Source: Bacteroidota bacterium
GTDB taxonomy: Bacteria; Bacteroidota; Bacteroidia; Chitinophagales; Chitinophagaceae
NCBI GenBank assembly: GCA_030706735.1
Contig: JAUZNZ010000026.1
Location: forward strand, 1 to 64,000
DNA: 64,000 nt
Direction: 5' to 3'
Below are positions 25,513 through 34,652 of the stretch, one piece after another (positions within the stretch are counted from its first letter, which is position 1; every line of letters begins with the position of its first letter). The translations under genes were made by a program, and so were the position numbers. The notes under the pieces were generated by a model. The model had not been told where the DNA came from and did not search any database. It saw only the letters and a list, made by a program, of their open reading frames with translations.

Positions 25513-27027
25513 ATGAGAAAAAAAATGGTTTTTCGCCTGGCAGCGGCGTTAGTTTTTATTTCGGCTTCATTCCACCTTAACGCTCAACTCGCTTTCTCAG
25601 GCCAGCTCCGCACCCGTACCGAACTCCGCGACGGATACGGCACACTGGAAAGCGTCGGCAGCCAACCGGCCTTTCTCACCTCGCAGCGAACCCGCCTGAC
25701 CTTCAACTTCCATTCCGGCCACGTTACTCTCCAGGCCTCCGTCCAGGACCTGCGTGTCTGGGGAGCAGACGCCTCCACGATCAGTAACGCCGACGGATCG
25801 CGCCTGGGCGTGCATGAGGCCTGGGCGGAACTTGTCCTTTCCGACGCCAGGGATAGCTCATTCAAACGACCCGCTTTCGAATACCTGAGCTTGAAGATCG
25901 GCCGGCAGGAACTCGTCTACGACGACCAGCGGCTCCTGGGCAACCTCGATTGGCTGCAACAGGCCCGGCGCCATGACGCGGTCGTCCTCAAATGGCGGAA
26001 CAAAGGCTGGCAGGCCGATCTGGGCGCGGCCTATTCCCAAAATACCGACGCATTCAATTATAACGGTACCTATTACACGCCCGCCAACCTGCCTCCCTAC
26101 ATAAAAGACAGCAAGGGTAATCTCGTGCCAACTCCATCCGGCCTCGTCCCGCTGGCCAACGCATCGGGGATCAGCGCCAGGTCCGGATCGCCACTGCTCG
26201 CTAACGCTCCATCGACCAATGGCATGAACCAGAATTACAAATCGATGCAGTTCCTCTATGTCGCCAGAAAGGTTCACCGGATGAACCTGTCGGCCCTCCT
26301 GTTCGCCGACGAATTCGGAAAATATACCCTCGATTCGGTTCGCAGCGTCGTCGGCGCAGATACCGGATATATATACGGAAGGCGCTTTGCGTCGAGCGGA
26401 GTGAACGCAAGGGTCACCGCCGGCCTGCTCCTTGCCGGTCCCCTGAACAAACAAAATGACCTCCGGTTCACCGCCGGAGCCTGGTACCAGGGGGGCAAGA
26501 ACAAGGACGGCCTCGACCTCTCGGCCTTCATGTCCACCATATCACTCAGCTATGTGATGGGAAATTTCACCTGTACCACGGGCTGGGATTACCTGTCCGG
26601 TAATGACGGCTTTTCTTCTTCCCCTTCGGATCATCGCTTCGATCCCCTATATGGTACGCCGCATAAGTTCTGGGGCATCATGGATTACTTCTATGCCGGC
26701 ACCGGGTCGTCAGCGGGCGGATTGAGCAACCCCTTCGTGAAAATAAAGGTCGCCGCGCCCGACGGACGCATGTCCCTGGGCCTCGATTACCATTATTTTG
26801 CCATGGCCGCCGCCCAGAAAGACCAGAAAGGACTCCCCCTGAATAAATACCTGGGCAGCGAACTGGACCTGGTCGGAAATTACGCGCTGAACAAAAATGC
26901 CACCCTGGAGCTCGGTCTCTGCGGACTCGCCGCGTCGGGCTCCATGGAATATGCCAAAGGCATCGCCCCCGGTACGGCCAGGCTGGCTGCGCATTGGGCC
27001 TATCTCCAGGTAAACGTCAAAATATGA
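25513..27027 (+). CDS. Outer-membrane porin, alginate-export-like family
   Basis: The 504-residue protein has a signal peptide (VFRLAAALVFISASFHLNAQ) and then a beta-barrel sequence with many short amphipathic strands. The N-terminal part (FSGQLRTRTELRDGYG, LTFNFHSGHVTLQASVQDLRVWG, KIGRQELVYDDQRLLGNLDWLQQ) is the pattern of the alginate-export porin family. The name does not imply alginate here. As first gene of the nitrate operon, overlapping narK by 4 nt (ATGA), it is most likely the outer-membrane channel for nitrate or nitrite. That role is inferred from context. Confidence 0.8.
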   Translation: MRKKMVFRLAAALVFISASFHLNAQLAFSGQLRTRTELRDGYGTLESVGSQPAFLTSQRTRLTFNFHSGHVTLQASVQDLRVWGADASTISNADGSRLGVHEAWAELVLSDARDSSFKRPAFEYLSLKIGRQELVYDDQRLLGNLDWLQQARRHDAVVLKWRNKGWQADLGAAYSQNTDAFNYNGTYYTPANLPPYIKDSKGNLVPTPSGLVPLANASGISARSGSPLLANAPSTNGMNQNYKSMQFLYVARKVHRMNLSALLFADEFGKYTLDSVRSVVGADTGYIYGRRFASSGVNARVTAGLLLAGPLNKQNDLRFTAGAWYQGGKNKDGLDLSAFMSTISLSYVMGNFTCTTGWDYLSGNDGFSSSPSDHRFDPLYGTPHKFWGIMDYFYAGTGSSAGGLSNPFVKIKVAAPDGRMSLGLDYHYFAMAAAQKDQKGLPLNKYLGSELDLVGNYALNKNATLELGLCGLAASGSMEYAKGIAPGTARLAAHWAYLQVNVKI

Positions 27028-28457
27028 ACTCATTCCATAAATGCATGTCTATGTCTTCCCCATCTATTCAATCGGTCATTGCTTCGGATGCTGCCGGATC
27101 GTCGCCTGACAGGCCGCTGGACAGGATCCGCCTCTTCTCACTTCGGACGGTGCAGATGCGCACCTTCCATATCACCTGGCTCATGTTCTTTGTTTGCTTC
27201 TTCGGCTGGTTCGGTCTGGCTCCGCTGATGCCGACCATTCGCGCCGACCTTCATCTCGGCAAAACACAGGTGGGCAACCTGATCATCGCCTCCGTATCGT
27301 CCACGATCATCGCCAGGCTGGTCATCGGCCGGCTTTGCGATAAATGGGGGCCGAGAAAGACGGCCATCCGCCTCCTGCTGGCGGGTTCCATACCGGTTTT
27401 CCTGGTCGGACTTTCGACGGATTATTATAGCTTCTTATGGTTCCGCCTGGCGATCGGCGTCATCGGCGCATCCTTTGTCATCACACAGTTCCATACTTCG
27501 CTCATGTTCGGTCCGTCCATAAAGGGTACGGCCAATGCCATTACGGGTGGCTGGGGAAACCTGGGAGGCGGCGTGACGAATATGGTAATGCCCCTGATCT
27601 TCGCGACCATCGTTGGCTTCGGATATGCCCCGCATTATGCCTGGCGCTACGCCATGCTGGTGCCCGGCATGATGATGCTCGGGGTCGCCTTCCTGTATCG
27701 TCGCTATACGCAGGATACGCCATCGGGCAATTTTGGCGCCACGGCTTCCACCCATGCGTCCGCGACGGCTTCCGCAACGCCTTCCGCAACGGCCTCCGCC
27801 GCCGGCCCCGCGCCGGCAAAAGGCAGAAAGACGGATTGGTCGATCCTGGCGGATCGCCGGATCGCCGCCCTGGTCCTGGCCTATGCCGTGTGCTTCGGCA
27901 TGGAGATCACCTTCGATAACGTGGCCCCTCTGCATTTCGTCGATTCATTTAAGCTCTCTCAAAGCGCCGCGGGATTCTGGGCCGGCATTTTTGGAGGCAT
28001 GAACCTCTTCGCCCGCGCTCTCGGCGGCATCGTGTCCGATAAGGTCGGCCGTCGTTGGGGGATCAGGGGAAAAGGGACCCTCCTCGCCCTCGTACTGCTT
28101 CTGGAAGGATGCGGACTGATCGCTTTCGCAGCCGCAGGGAGCCTGACGGGCGCGATCGTCATGATGCTGAGCTTCGCCCTGTTCCTGAAAATGGCGAACG
28201 GCGCAACCTATGGCATCGTGCCCTTCATTAATGAAAAAAATGTCGGCCTGGTTAGCGGCGTGGTGGGAGCGGGAGGCAACCTCGGGGGAATGCTGGTCGG
28301 GTTCCTCTTCCGGTGGGGCTCGGTCAGCTATGTCCAGGCATTCACCTGGATAGGCATGTCCGTTATCATCGTCTCGCTGATCGTGGGCGTTACCCGCTTT
28401 CGCCGAAGACCCGCCATGACCGGACAAATGACCATGTCCGAAGCCGCCGTAGCCTGA
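27024..28457 (+). CDS. narK: Nitrate/nitrite transporter, NarK-type MFS
   Basis: The ATG at 27024 overlaps the porin stop and gives 477 residues. Twelve membrane segments are expected. The nitrate signature GGWGNLGGGVTNMVMPLIF follows helix 5, and a second glycine-rich motif GVVGAGGNLGGMLVGF lies in helix 11. Arginines sit in the TM2 and TM8 positions (ARLVIGRL, FARALGG). The central cytoplasmic loop carries an Ala/Ser/Thr repeat (about residues 240-265). It imports nitrate for the reductase encoded 41 nt downstream. Confidence 0.92.
   Translation: MNSFHKCMSMSSPSIQSVIASDAAGSSPDRPLDRIRLFSLRTVQMRTFHITWLMFFVCFFGWFGLAPLMPTIRADLHLGKTQVGNLIIASVSSTIIARLVIGRLCDKWGPRKTAIRLLLAGSIPVFLVGLSTDYYSFLWFRLAIGVIGASFVITQFHTSLMFGPSIKGTANAITGGWGNLGGGVTNMVMPLIFATIVGFGYAPHYAWRYAMLVPGMMMLGVAFLYRRYTQDTPSGNFGATASTHASATASATPSATASAAGPAPAKGRKTDWSILADRRIAALVLAYAVCFGMEITFDNVAPLHFVDSFKLSQSAAGFWAGIFGGMNLFARALGGIVSDKVGRRWGIRGKGTLLALVLLLEGCGLIAFAAAGSLTGAIVMMLSFALFLKMANGATYGIVPFINEKNVGLVSGVVGAGGNLGGMLVGFLFRWGSVSYVQAFTWIGMSVIIVSLIVGVTRFRRRPAMTGQMTMSEAAVA
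27742..27810 (+). repeat. Imperfect 12-bp tandem repeat inside narK
   Basis: Units related to GCTTCCGCAACG repeat several times and encode an Ala/Ser/Thr low-complexity stretch (SATASATPSATASA) in the central cytoplasmic loop of the transporter. The repeat keeps the reading frame because each unit is four codons. Copy number could vary between strains. Confidence 0.65.
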
Positions 28458-28498
28458 CCCATCGCCGTATCCTGATCACTTTCAAAATATTCCTGCCG

Positions 28499-31400
28499 AT
28501 GCCCGCATCATACCCACACACGAGTTCCTTTACGACTACCTGCTGCTATTGCGGGGTGGGCTGCGGCATCGTGGTGCGAAAGGACAAAAAAGGCAGTATT
28601 ACTGTAGAAGGCGATCCCTCACATCCCGTAAATAAGGGCATGTTGTGCAGTAAAGGAATGAACCTGCATTATACCGTCAACGATCAAAGCGATCGCCTGC
28701 TCTATCCGCAGATGCGTTATAATAAGAGCCTTCCCCTTCAGCGCGTGACCTGGGACGCTGCCCTGGAGCGCGCCGCCGCCGTATTCAGGACCTTCATCGA
28801 AAGACACGGCCCCGATTCGGTGGCATTCTATATATCCGGTCAATGCCTGACCGAAGAGTATTACGTGATCAATAAGCTGGTCAAAGGCTTCATGGGCACC
28901 AACAATATCGACAGCAATTCGAGGCTCTGCATGAGCAGCGCCGTCGCCGCTTACAAGATGGCGCTGGGCGAAGATACCGTGCCGGTCAGTTATGAAGACA
29001 TCGAATTGGCGGATTGCTTCTTCGTGACTGGGGCCAACCCCGCCTGGTGCCACCCGATCCTTTGGAGAAGGGTGGAGGCGCATAAGGCGGCCAACCCGGG
29101 TGTCCGGATCATCGTTGCCGATCCCCGCGCTACGGCAAGTGGTCAATCGGCGGACCTGCACCTGCCGATCCGGCCGGGCACCGATATCGTCCTGCACCAT
29201 GCCATCGGGCGGATCCTGATCGAAGAGGGTAGGGTGGATGCATCCTTCGTGGGCCGCCATACGGAAGGGTTCGATGGATATGCCCGAACCGTCTCACGCC
29301 GGACCATAGCCGAAGCGGCCGCTTTGTGCGATGTGCCTGAACAGGACATCCGCCTGGCCGCCGGATATATCGGGAATGCGACAGCCTTCATCAGCATGTG
29401 GACGATGGGGTTGAACCAGAGCGCGGCCGCAGTGAGCAAGATCGTCAGCCTGATCAACCTGCATCTCATCACCGGCCAGATCGGCAAGCCGGGGTCCGGA
29501 CCGTTCTCCCTGACCGGCCAGCCTAATGCCATGGGTGGTCGGGAGGCCGGGGGCCTGGCCAATCTACTGCCTGCACACCGTGATCTCTCTGATCCGACAC
29601 ATCGCGAAGAGGTGCAACGGTTTTGGGGCAGCCCCCCTATTTCCGACCGGCCGGGACTTACCGCAACCGCCATGTTCGAAGCATTGGCGGACGAACGCCT
29701 CAAGGCGATCTGGATCGTCGGCACCAATCCCCTCGTAAGTCTCCCGGACTCCCGCCTCGCGGAACAAGCCCTTCGCAAAGCAAAGTTCGTGGTCGTTCAG
29801 GAGATCAGCCAAAAGCCCGAGACGCTGGCCTTTGCCGACCTGATCCTGCCCGCCGCCGCCTGGTCGGAGAAGGACGGTTCCATGACCAATTCCGAAAGAC
29901 GCATCACCTACCTGCATAAGATCGGGGACGCGCCGGGAGAGGCCTTGCCCGATGCGGAGATCATTTGCCGTTTCGCCCGCAGGATGGGCTATCCCGGCTT
30001 CGACTATTCCGGCAGCGACGAGATCTTCCGCGAACATGCCAGACTGACCGCCGGTACCTCGATCGATATCAGCGGCCTGGATCATGCCATCCTGAAGGAA
30101 CATCGTTCCGTACAATGGCCCTACCCCGGCCGCGGCCGGCTTTTCGCCGACGGCCATTTCCTGACTCCTTCCGGCCGCGCGATCATCCATTCCGTGACTG
30201 ACCAGATCGCCAGCGAACAACCCGATGCGGAATTCCCATTCATACTCACCACCGGTCGCATACGCGACCAATGGCACACGATGACGAAAACGGGCAAAGT
30301 GAACAAGCTTAAACAACAGTTTGCCCAATCCTTCCTGGAGATCCATCCCGAAGACGCACGAAGCATCGGAGTGGCAGATGAAGATCTCGTGACCGTTCAG
30401 TCCCGTCGCGGAGAGGTTCGGGTCAGGGCCAGGTGCTCTGCTGAGATCAAAAGAGGGGTCGTGTTCCTTCCCATGCATTGGGGACGGGTGGCAGGCAACG
30501 ACCTGAACAGGACCAACAACGTCACGAATAATCTCGTGGATCCCATTTCCAGAGAGCCTGACCTGAAGTTCTGTGCGGTGAAGGTCGCCGGATACCGCAA
30601 GACCAGGCAGCACATCGTCGTGGTCGGCGCCGGCGCAGGGGCCTTCGGCTTTGTCTCGGCCTGCCGCGAAAAGAATCGCGAAGATCCGATAACCGTTTTC
30701 AGCCGCGAGGATTTCCCGTTTTATGACCGCGTTCAGCTGCCCGACTATATTAACGGAAGACAGCGATGGGAGCAACTGGTGAAAATGACCGATGAGGCTG
30801 AGCCCGGCTTCGGGATCTGCTTGCGCCGCGGCGTGAGCGTCGTGCGCATCGACCGGGAAAATAAGTTTGTGGTGGATTCGAACGGGGACGTCACGCACTA
30901 CGACCTGCTGATCCTGGCCACGGGTAGTAGTGCGGCCCTGCCCAGGAATGTCCCGGAATTGAAAGGCATTTTTACGATGCGCAGCCGTACCGACGCCGAT
31001 CTTTTTAAGGAGTATGTTCCCGGCGGCGGGCACGTCGTCATCGTCGGCGGAGGATTGCTGGGCCTGGAGCTGGCCGCATCCCTGCGCGAAGCGGGGATCA
31101 GGATCACGATCGTGCAGCGGATATCCCGCTTCCTCAACCGCCAGCTCGACCCCCTGGGCAGCCAGATGCTGCATGACGAGATCGTCGATCAGGGTTGCGA
31201 GGTCTATTATTCCGATGAGGTGCAACTTTTTTACGGCCAGACCCGCCTGACCGGCATTCGCTTGCGCAGCGGCAGGATGATCGATTGTGATGCCCTGGTA
31301 TTTGCGATCGGCACCGTGCCCAATATCGGGATCGCACGTGCATCGGGGCTTCAATGCCAGCGCGGAGTGATCGTCAATCAATACCTGCAGACCAGCGATC

Positions 31401-32002
31401 CGGATATTTATGCCATCGGCGAGATCGCCGAATACAAAGGCATTTTATATGGGTTCACCGCTGCTGCCGAACAACAGGCCCGGGTGGTCGCCCGCTATCT
31501 CGACGGCGATATCGCCAGCTATTATGAAGGCAGCGTCATGATGAACATCATCAAGATCCACGGTTTCGACCTTTGCAGCATCGGCATCCCCGAATGCCCC
31601 AACGAGCAGGACTATGAAGAGATCGTATTCATCGACAAGGCCAGAAGGTATTATAAGAAATGTATTATCCACCGCGATCGGCTCGTAGGCGCCATTCTGA
31701 TCGGGGATAAAGAGGAGTTCCGGGAGTTCAGGGAACTGATCGCCGGCGGCATTGAATTGAATGAGAAACGACTGGGTCTGCTGCGTAGCGGTAAGAAGGC
31801 CGCGCCCATCTCCGGGGCGCTGGTATGCAGCTGCAATAATGTAGGCATCGGCAATCTGAAAGAACGGATCGCCGGGGGATGCCACGACCTGGCGGCTTTG
31901 TCTGCCGTCACCGGGGCCGGCACAGGCTGCGGTTCCTGCAGGCCGGAAATAAAAAAAATATTGGAAGACGAATTACGCAAAAGGGAGGCGCATGTTCCGT
32001 AA
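28499..32002 (+). CDS. nasA: Assimilatory nitrate reductase fused to its NAD(P)H/FAD reductase
   Basis: The start at ATG 28499 gives 1167 residues, and the upstream open frame only reads through narK. Residues 1-700 are a molybdopterin oxidoreductase. It has [4Fe-4S] ligands Cys15, Cys18, Cys22 and Cys50 (CCYCGVGCG, GMLCSKG), GQPNAMGGREAGGLANLLPAHRD near the middle, and a C-terminal dinucleotide-binding domain with TGRIRDQWHTMTKTG. Residues about 701-1090 resemble the reductase half of NirB (IVVVGAGAGAFGF, VVIVGGGLLGLELAASL). A final BFD-like [2Fe-2S] domain carries LVCSCNNVG and GTGCGSCRPE. One chain can therefore take electrons from NAD(P)H and reduce nitrate to nitrite. Confidence 0.94.
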   Translation: MPASYPHTSSFTTTCCYCGVGCGIVVRKDKKGSITVEGDPSHPVNKGMLCSKGMNLHYTVNDQSDRLLYPQMRYNKSLPLQRVTWDAALERAAAVFRTFIERHGPDSVAFYISGQCLTEEYYVINKLVKGFMGTNNIDSNSRLCMSSAVAAYKMALGEDTVPVSYEDIELADCFFVTGANPAWCHPILWRRVEAHKAANPGVRIIVADPRATASGQSADLHLPIRPGTDIVLHHAIGRILIEEGRVDASFVGRHTEGFDGYARTVSRRTIAEAAALCDVPEQDIRLAAGYIGNATAFISMWTMGLNQSAAAVSKIVSLINLHLITGQIGKPGSGPFSLTGQPNAMGGREAGGLANLLPAHRDLSDPTHREEVQRFWGSPPISDRPGLTATAMFEALADERLKAIWIVGTNPLVSLPDSRLAEQALRKAKFVVVQEISQKPETLAFADLILPAAAWSEKDGSMTNSERRITYLHKIGDAPGEALPDAEIICRFARRMGYPGFDYSGSDEIFREHARLTAGTSIDISGLDHAILKEHRSVQWPYPGRGRLFADGHFLTPSGRAIIHSVTDQIASEQPDAEFPFILTTGRIRDQWHTMTKTGKVNKLKQQFAQSFLEIHPEDARSIGVADEDLVTVQSRRGEVRVRARCSAEIKRGVVFLPMHWGRVAGNDLNRTNNVTNNLVDPISREPDLKFCAVKVAGYRKTRQHIVVVGAGAGAFGFVSACREKNREDPITVFSREDFPFYDRVQLPDYINGRQRWEQLVKMTDEAEPGFGICLRRGVSVVRIDRENKFVVDSNGDVTHYDLLILATGSSAALPRNVPELKGIFTMRSRTDADLFKEYVPGGGHVVIVGGGLLGLELAASLREAGIRITIVQRISRFLNRQLDPLGSQMLHDEIVDQGCEVYYSDEVQLFYGQTRLTGIRLRSGRMIDCDALVFAIGTVPNIGIARASGLQCQRGVIVNQYLQTSDPDIYAIGEIAEYKGILYGFTAAAEQQARVVARYLDGDIASYYEGSVMMNIIKIHGFDLCSIGIPECPNEQDYEEIVFIDKARRYYKKCIIHRDRLVGAILIGDKEEFREFRELIAGGIELNEKRLGLLRSGKKAAPISGALVCSCNNVGIGNLKERIAGGCHDLAALSAVTGAGTGCGSCRPEIKKILEDELRKREAHVP

Positions 32003-33440
32003 AAATTATTCGGTCAGGATCAATCTTCCGGGCGGCATCGTCGCAAACGGCGATCTGTACGCCATCGTGGAGGCCGCCGAAACCGCAAAGGTGGGAGAGG
32101 TCCGGTTCGGCACGCGACAGGAGTTGTTTTGCAAGGTTGCTGATAAGTATGGGCTGCGATTCCTGGACCAGCTCCGGCAAGCCGGGATATCTTACGAAGC
32201 GAATGAAGAATTGTACCCCAATATCGTAAGCTCCTATGTCACCGAGGACGTCTTCCAGCAGGCTAACTGGGTCAGCGAAGGCATGTACAAGGACATCCTC
32301 GACGGGTTTGATTACAGGCCGCGGTTGAAGATCAACCTCATCGAGGCCAGCCAGTCCTTTGTTCCTTTCTTCACGGGACATGTCAACTTTATCAGCTCGC
32401 CTACCGGCAATTACTGGTATCTCTTTTTTCGCTGGCCGGGAACGGCCGAACTCTTTCGTTGGAAGGGGTTGATCTATTCGCGGGATATCCCCCGCATCAG
32501 CCGTCTGATCGAAGAGGTGGTGGCCGCATCGGCCGGAAGTCCCCGGCTTGGCGGGGACGGACTCTTCGCGGAAGTGCAGTCTCGCGGGCAGTTTGTCATG
32601 CAAACCGTTACCGAGGAACTGATCCTCCCGACGTTCAGCCTTCCCTATTATGAAGGGTTCAACCGCTATGGCGCCAAACTTTGGTTGGGGATCTATCGGC
32701 GCGAGGAATGGTTCCCTCTAAGCTTCCTCAAAGATATCTGCCTGATCTGTCAACAGACCAAGATCGGCCAATTGTACGCCACTCCCTGGAAATCCCTCAT
32801 CATTAAGGGCATTGACCAGTCCGACCGCCGGCTTTGGGACTATGTGTTGGGAAAATACCGGATCAATGTACGGCATGCCTCCAATGAACTGAACTGGCAT
32901 GTCGAAGACCTAAGCGAGGAGGGGATTGGGTTGAAGCGTTACCTGGTGCGACAATTCGATAATGAGGATATCCGGACCTATGGTCTTTGCTTCGCTATTA
33001 AAACCCGCCCGGGTTCCGGGATGTTCGGCTCCGTGGTCATTCGCCGCAGGCAGCAAACTCAGCGAAACCCCCGCGCGGCATCCGAGAGATATGATATCCT
33101 CTACACCCGCGACTTCAATGCCAACTCCCGGGAGTATATCCTTTTCCGGGAAGGTTTGGAAAAAGCGACTCTCGGGACCTACCTCGCCTCCTTGTGCAAG
33201 TATTTCTATGAGCTGCAGAGCGAAAGCGACCTGATCTCTCACGCCCAATATCGTTCGGAAAAAGAAGAGGCGGACGATGGCCAGGGTGCAGACCAGGTGC
33301 TGCAGTGCCGGCATTGTCTCAGCCTCTATGACGGCGGCACCTGCGGCATATGCGGGGCGCCCGGTAAAGATTTTATCCTGGTCGACAAGGCGCGCTTGCA
33401 ACTCTTGCCAATTGCGGCTACCTTTGATGCCACGTCATGA
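31992..33440 (+). CDS. Nitrite/sulfite-reductase-like protein with shortened rubredoxin-like tail
   Basis: The 482-residue protein overlaps the nitrate reductase by 11 nt and must be co-translated. Two ferredoxin-like half-domains of the nitrite/sulfite reductase fold are recognisable: INLPGGIVANGDLYAIVEAAE..EVRFGTRQELF near the start and KIGQLYATPWKSLIIKGI near residue 255. The C-X5-C plus C-X3-C motif for the siroheme-bridged [4Fe-4S] cluster is absent, so it is unlikely to be a working siroheme enzyme. The tail (about 435-455) has CRHCLSLYD and CGICG separated by only eight residues. Normal rubredoxins have about 29 there. Context suggests an electron carrier or scaffold for nitrate reduction. 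Function is not established. Confidence 0.75.
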   Translation: MFRKNYSVRINLPGGIVANGDLYAIVEAAETAKVGEVRFGTRQELFCKVADKYGLRFLDQLRQAGISYEANEELYPNIVSSYVTEDVFQQANWVSEGMYKDILDGFDYRPRLKINLIEASQSFVPFFTGHVNFISSPTGNYWYLFFRWPGTAELFRWKGLIYSRDIPRISRLIEEVVAASAGSPRLGGDGLFAEVQSRGQFVMQTVTEELILPTFSLPYYEGFNRYGAKLWLGIYRREEWFPLSFLKDICLICQQTKIGQLYATPWKSLIIKGIDQSDRRLWDYVLGKYRINVRHASNELNWHVEDLSEEGIGLKRYLVRQFDNEDIRTYGLCFAIKTRPGSGMFGSVVIRRRQQTQRNPRAASERYDILYTRDFNANSREYILFREGLEKATLGTYLASLCKYFYELQSESDLISHAQYRSEKEEADDGQGADQVLQCRHCLSLYDGGTCGICGAPGKDFILVDKARLQLLPIAATFDATS

Positions 33441-33526
33441 ACCGCATCGGCGACCAGCTTTCTATCCTCTTCCTCTCACTTATCCTGACAACCACCCGAA
33501 CGTCCGCCCAGGTAAGATCGGTTTGA
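33437..33526 (+). CDS. Possible 29-residue secreted peptide or decayed gene start
   Basis: The ATG overlaps the preceding stop as ATGA. The 29 codons encode a textbook signal peptide (hydrophobic core SILFLSLILTTT, cleavage-like TSAQ) and then stop after four more residues. A second frame continues open to 33591 (KIGLRSMIVGDRPAMVMKGTVLL), so this may be the frameshifted remnant of a small secreted protein. Alternatively it is a chance ORF. No family is recognised. Confidence 0.3.
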   Translation: MNRIGDQLSILFLSLILTTTRTSAQVRSV

Positions 33527-33651
33527 GGTCTATGATCGTTGGGGACAGGCCCGCCATGGTCATGAAAGGGACGGTTTTGCTCGTCCGGTGATAGGGAAAA
33601 TTGGATGGGATTCATTCAGGCATCGTAACTTTATGGGGCGAAAAGGATAAC

Positions 33652-34620
33652 ATGACTGAGATCGGGGATGAATATGGACGCACTTTCAGGACACTCCGGG
33701 TAAGCCTGCTGAGCCGCTGCAATCTCGGATGCGTCTATTGCGTCGACGGAGACGGCTCCGCCGTTCCGCAGGTCCAGTCCGCTGCGGCCTCTCAGGATCA
33801 TTTGGATCTGCCTGCTCTGCTGCAGATCATGCAAAGATTGCAGGGGCTCCTGCAACTGACTACCGTCCGGCTGACTGGGGGCGAGCCGCTGATCTACCCG
33901 GACCTTATTGGTTTGATCGCGGGCATCCGGTCGATGGGGATCGGCGAGATCAAATTGACCACGAATGGAGTTCTCCTGAAAAGGCTGGCTGCTCCCATGC
34001 AGCAGGCGGGCATGCGCTCCATCAATGTATCCCTGGACGCCATCGATGAAGAATTGTTCTTCCGGATGAGCCGGCGTCGGTCGGTTAAACGTATTGTCGA
34101 GGGGATCGATGCGGCGCTGGAGGCGGGACTGGACGTCAAGATCAATGCGGTCATCATGAGGGGCATGAATGATTCGCAGATCATTCCGCTGATGGAATTC
34201 GCCGCTTCGCGCGGGATCGCGATCAGGTTCCTGGAACTAATGGCCATGGGACACCTGCATGAGCGCTATCATGAATACCTCTTCCCGCGCGATGAGATCC
34301 TGTCGGTGATCGCGGATCGATATCGGTTCAGTCCGCTCGGGAGAAAGAGCGGCGCTACGGCTCATTATTGGAAGACCGATGAGGGGTTGACCTTCGGGGT
34401 GATCGCCAACGAAACGGAACCGTTCTGCCGCGATTGCGACCGTCTCCGGCTCGATAGCCAGGGAAATATCTTTGGCTGCCTGAGCAGCAACCACCCGATC
34501 CGGCTCGATCCCGCCGACAGTGAGGAGGCATGGAGGAAGAATTTACGCCAGGCCCTGTTGCAGAAACAAGCTTTGCGCTTTGTAGGCAGCGACCTGAGCA
34601 TGCTGCATATCGGAGGCTGA
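33652..34620 (+). CDS. moaA: GTP 3',8-cyclase, molybdenum cofactor biosynthesis
   Basis: The start at ATG 33652 gives 322 residues (MTEIGDEYGRTFRTLRVSLL). An in-frame ATG at 33604 would add an unlikely extension. The N-terminal radical-SAM cluster motif is SRCNLGCVYC. The C-terminal second cluster ligands are in PFCRDCDRLRLDSQGNIFGC. Other MoaA signatures are VRLTGGEPLIYPDL and LTTNGVLL. It converts GTP to 3',8-cyclo-7,8-dihydro-GTP, the first Moco step. The usual C-terminal GG ends the protein imperfectly (IGG). Confidence 0.95.
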   Translation: MTEIGDEYGRTFRTLRVSLLSRCNLGCVYCVDGDGSAVPQVQSAAASQDHLDLPALLQIMQRLQGLLQLTTVRLTGGEPLIYPDLIGLIAGIRSMGIGEIKLTTNGVLLKRLAAPMQQAGMRSINVSLDAIDEELFFRMSRRRSVKRIVEGIDAALEAGLDVKINAVIMRGMNDSQIIPLMEFAASRGIAIRFLELMAMGHLHERYHEYLFPRDEILSVIADRYRFSPLGRKSGATAHYWKTDEGLTFGVIANETEPFCRDCDRLRLDSQGNIFGCLSSNHPIRLDPADSEEAWRKNLRQALLQKQALRFVGSDLSMLHIGG

Positions 34621-34652
34621 ACCAATTTGCTTACATAATTTAAAAGGAATTC

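Noticed and set aside
25513-27027. Literal reading of the porin as an alginate exporter
   Set aside because: The family name comes from distant relatives. No alginate synthesis gene is present, and the operon context points to nitrate.
29564-31381. 605-codon open frame on the minus strand inside the nitrate reductase gene
   Set aside because: It is a shadow produced by codon bias of the conserved plus-strand enzyme. The translation shows no family motif.
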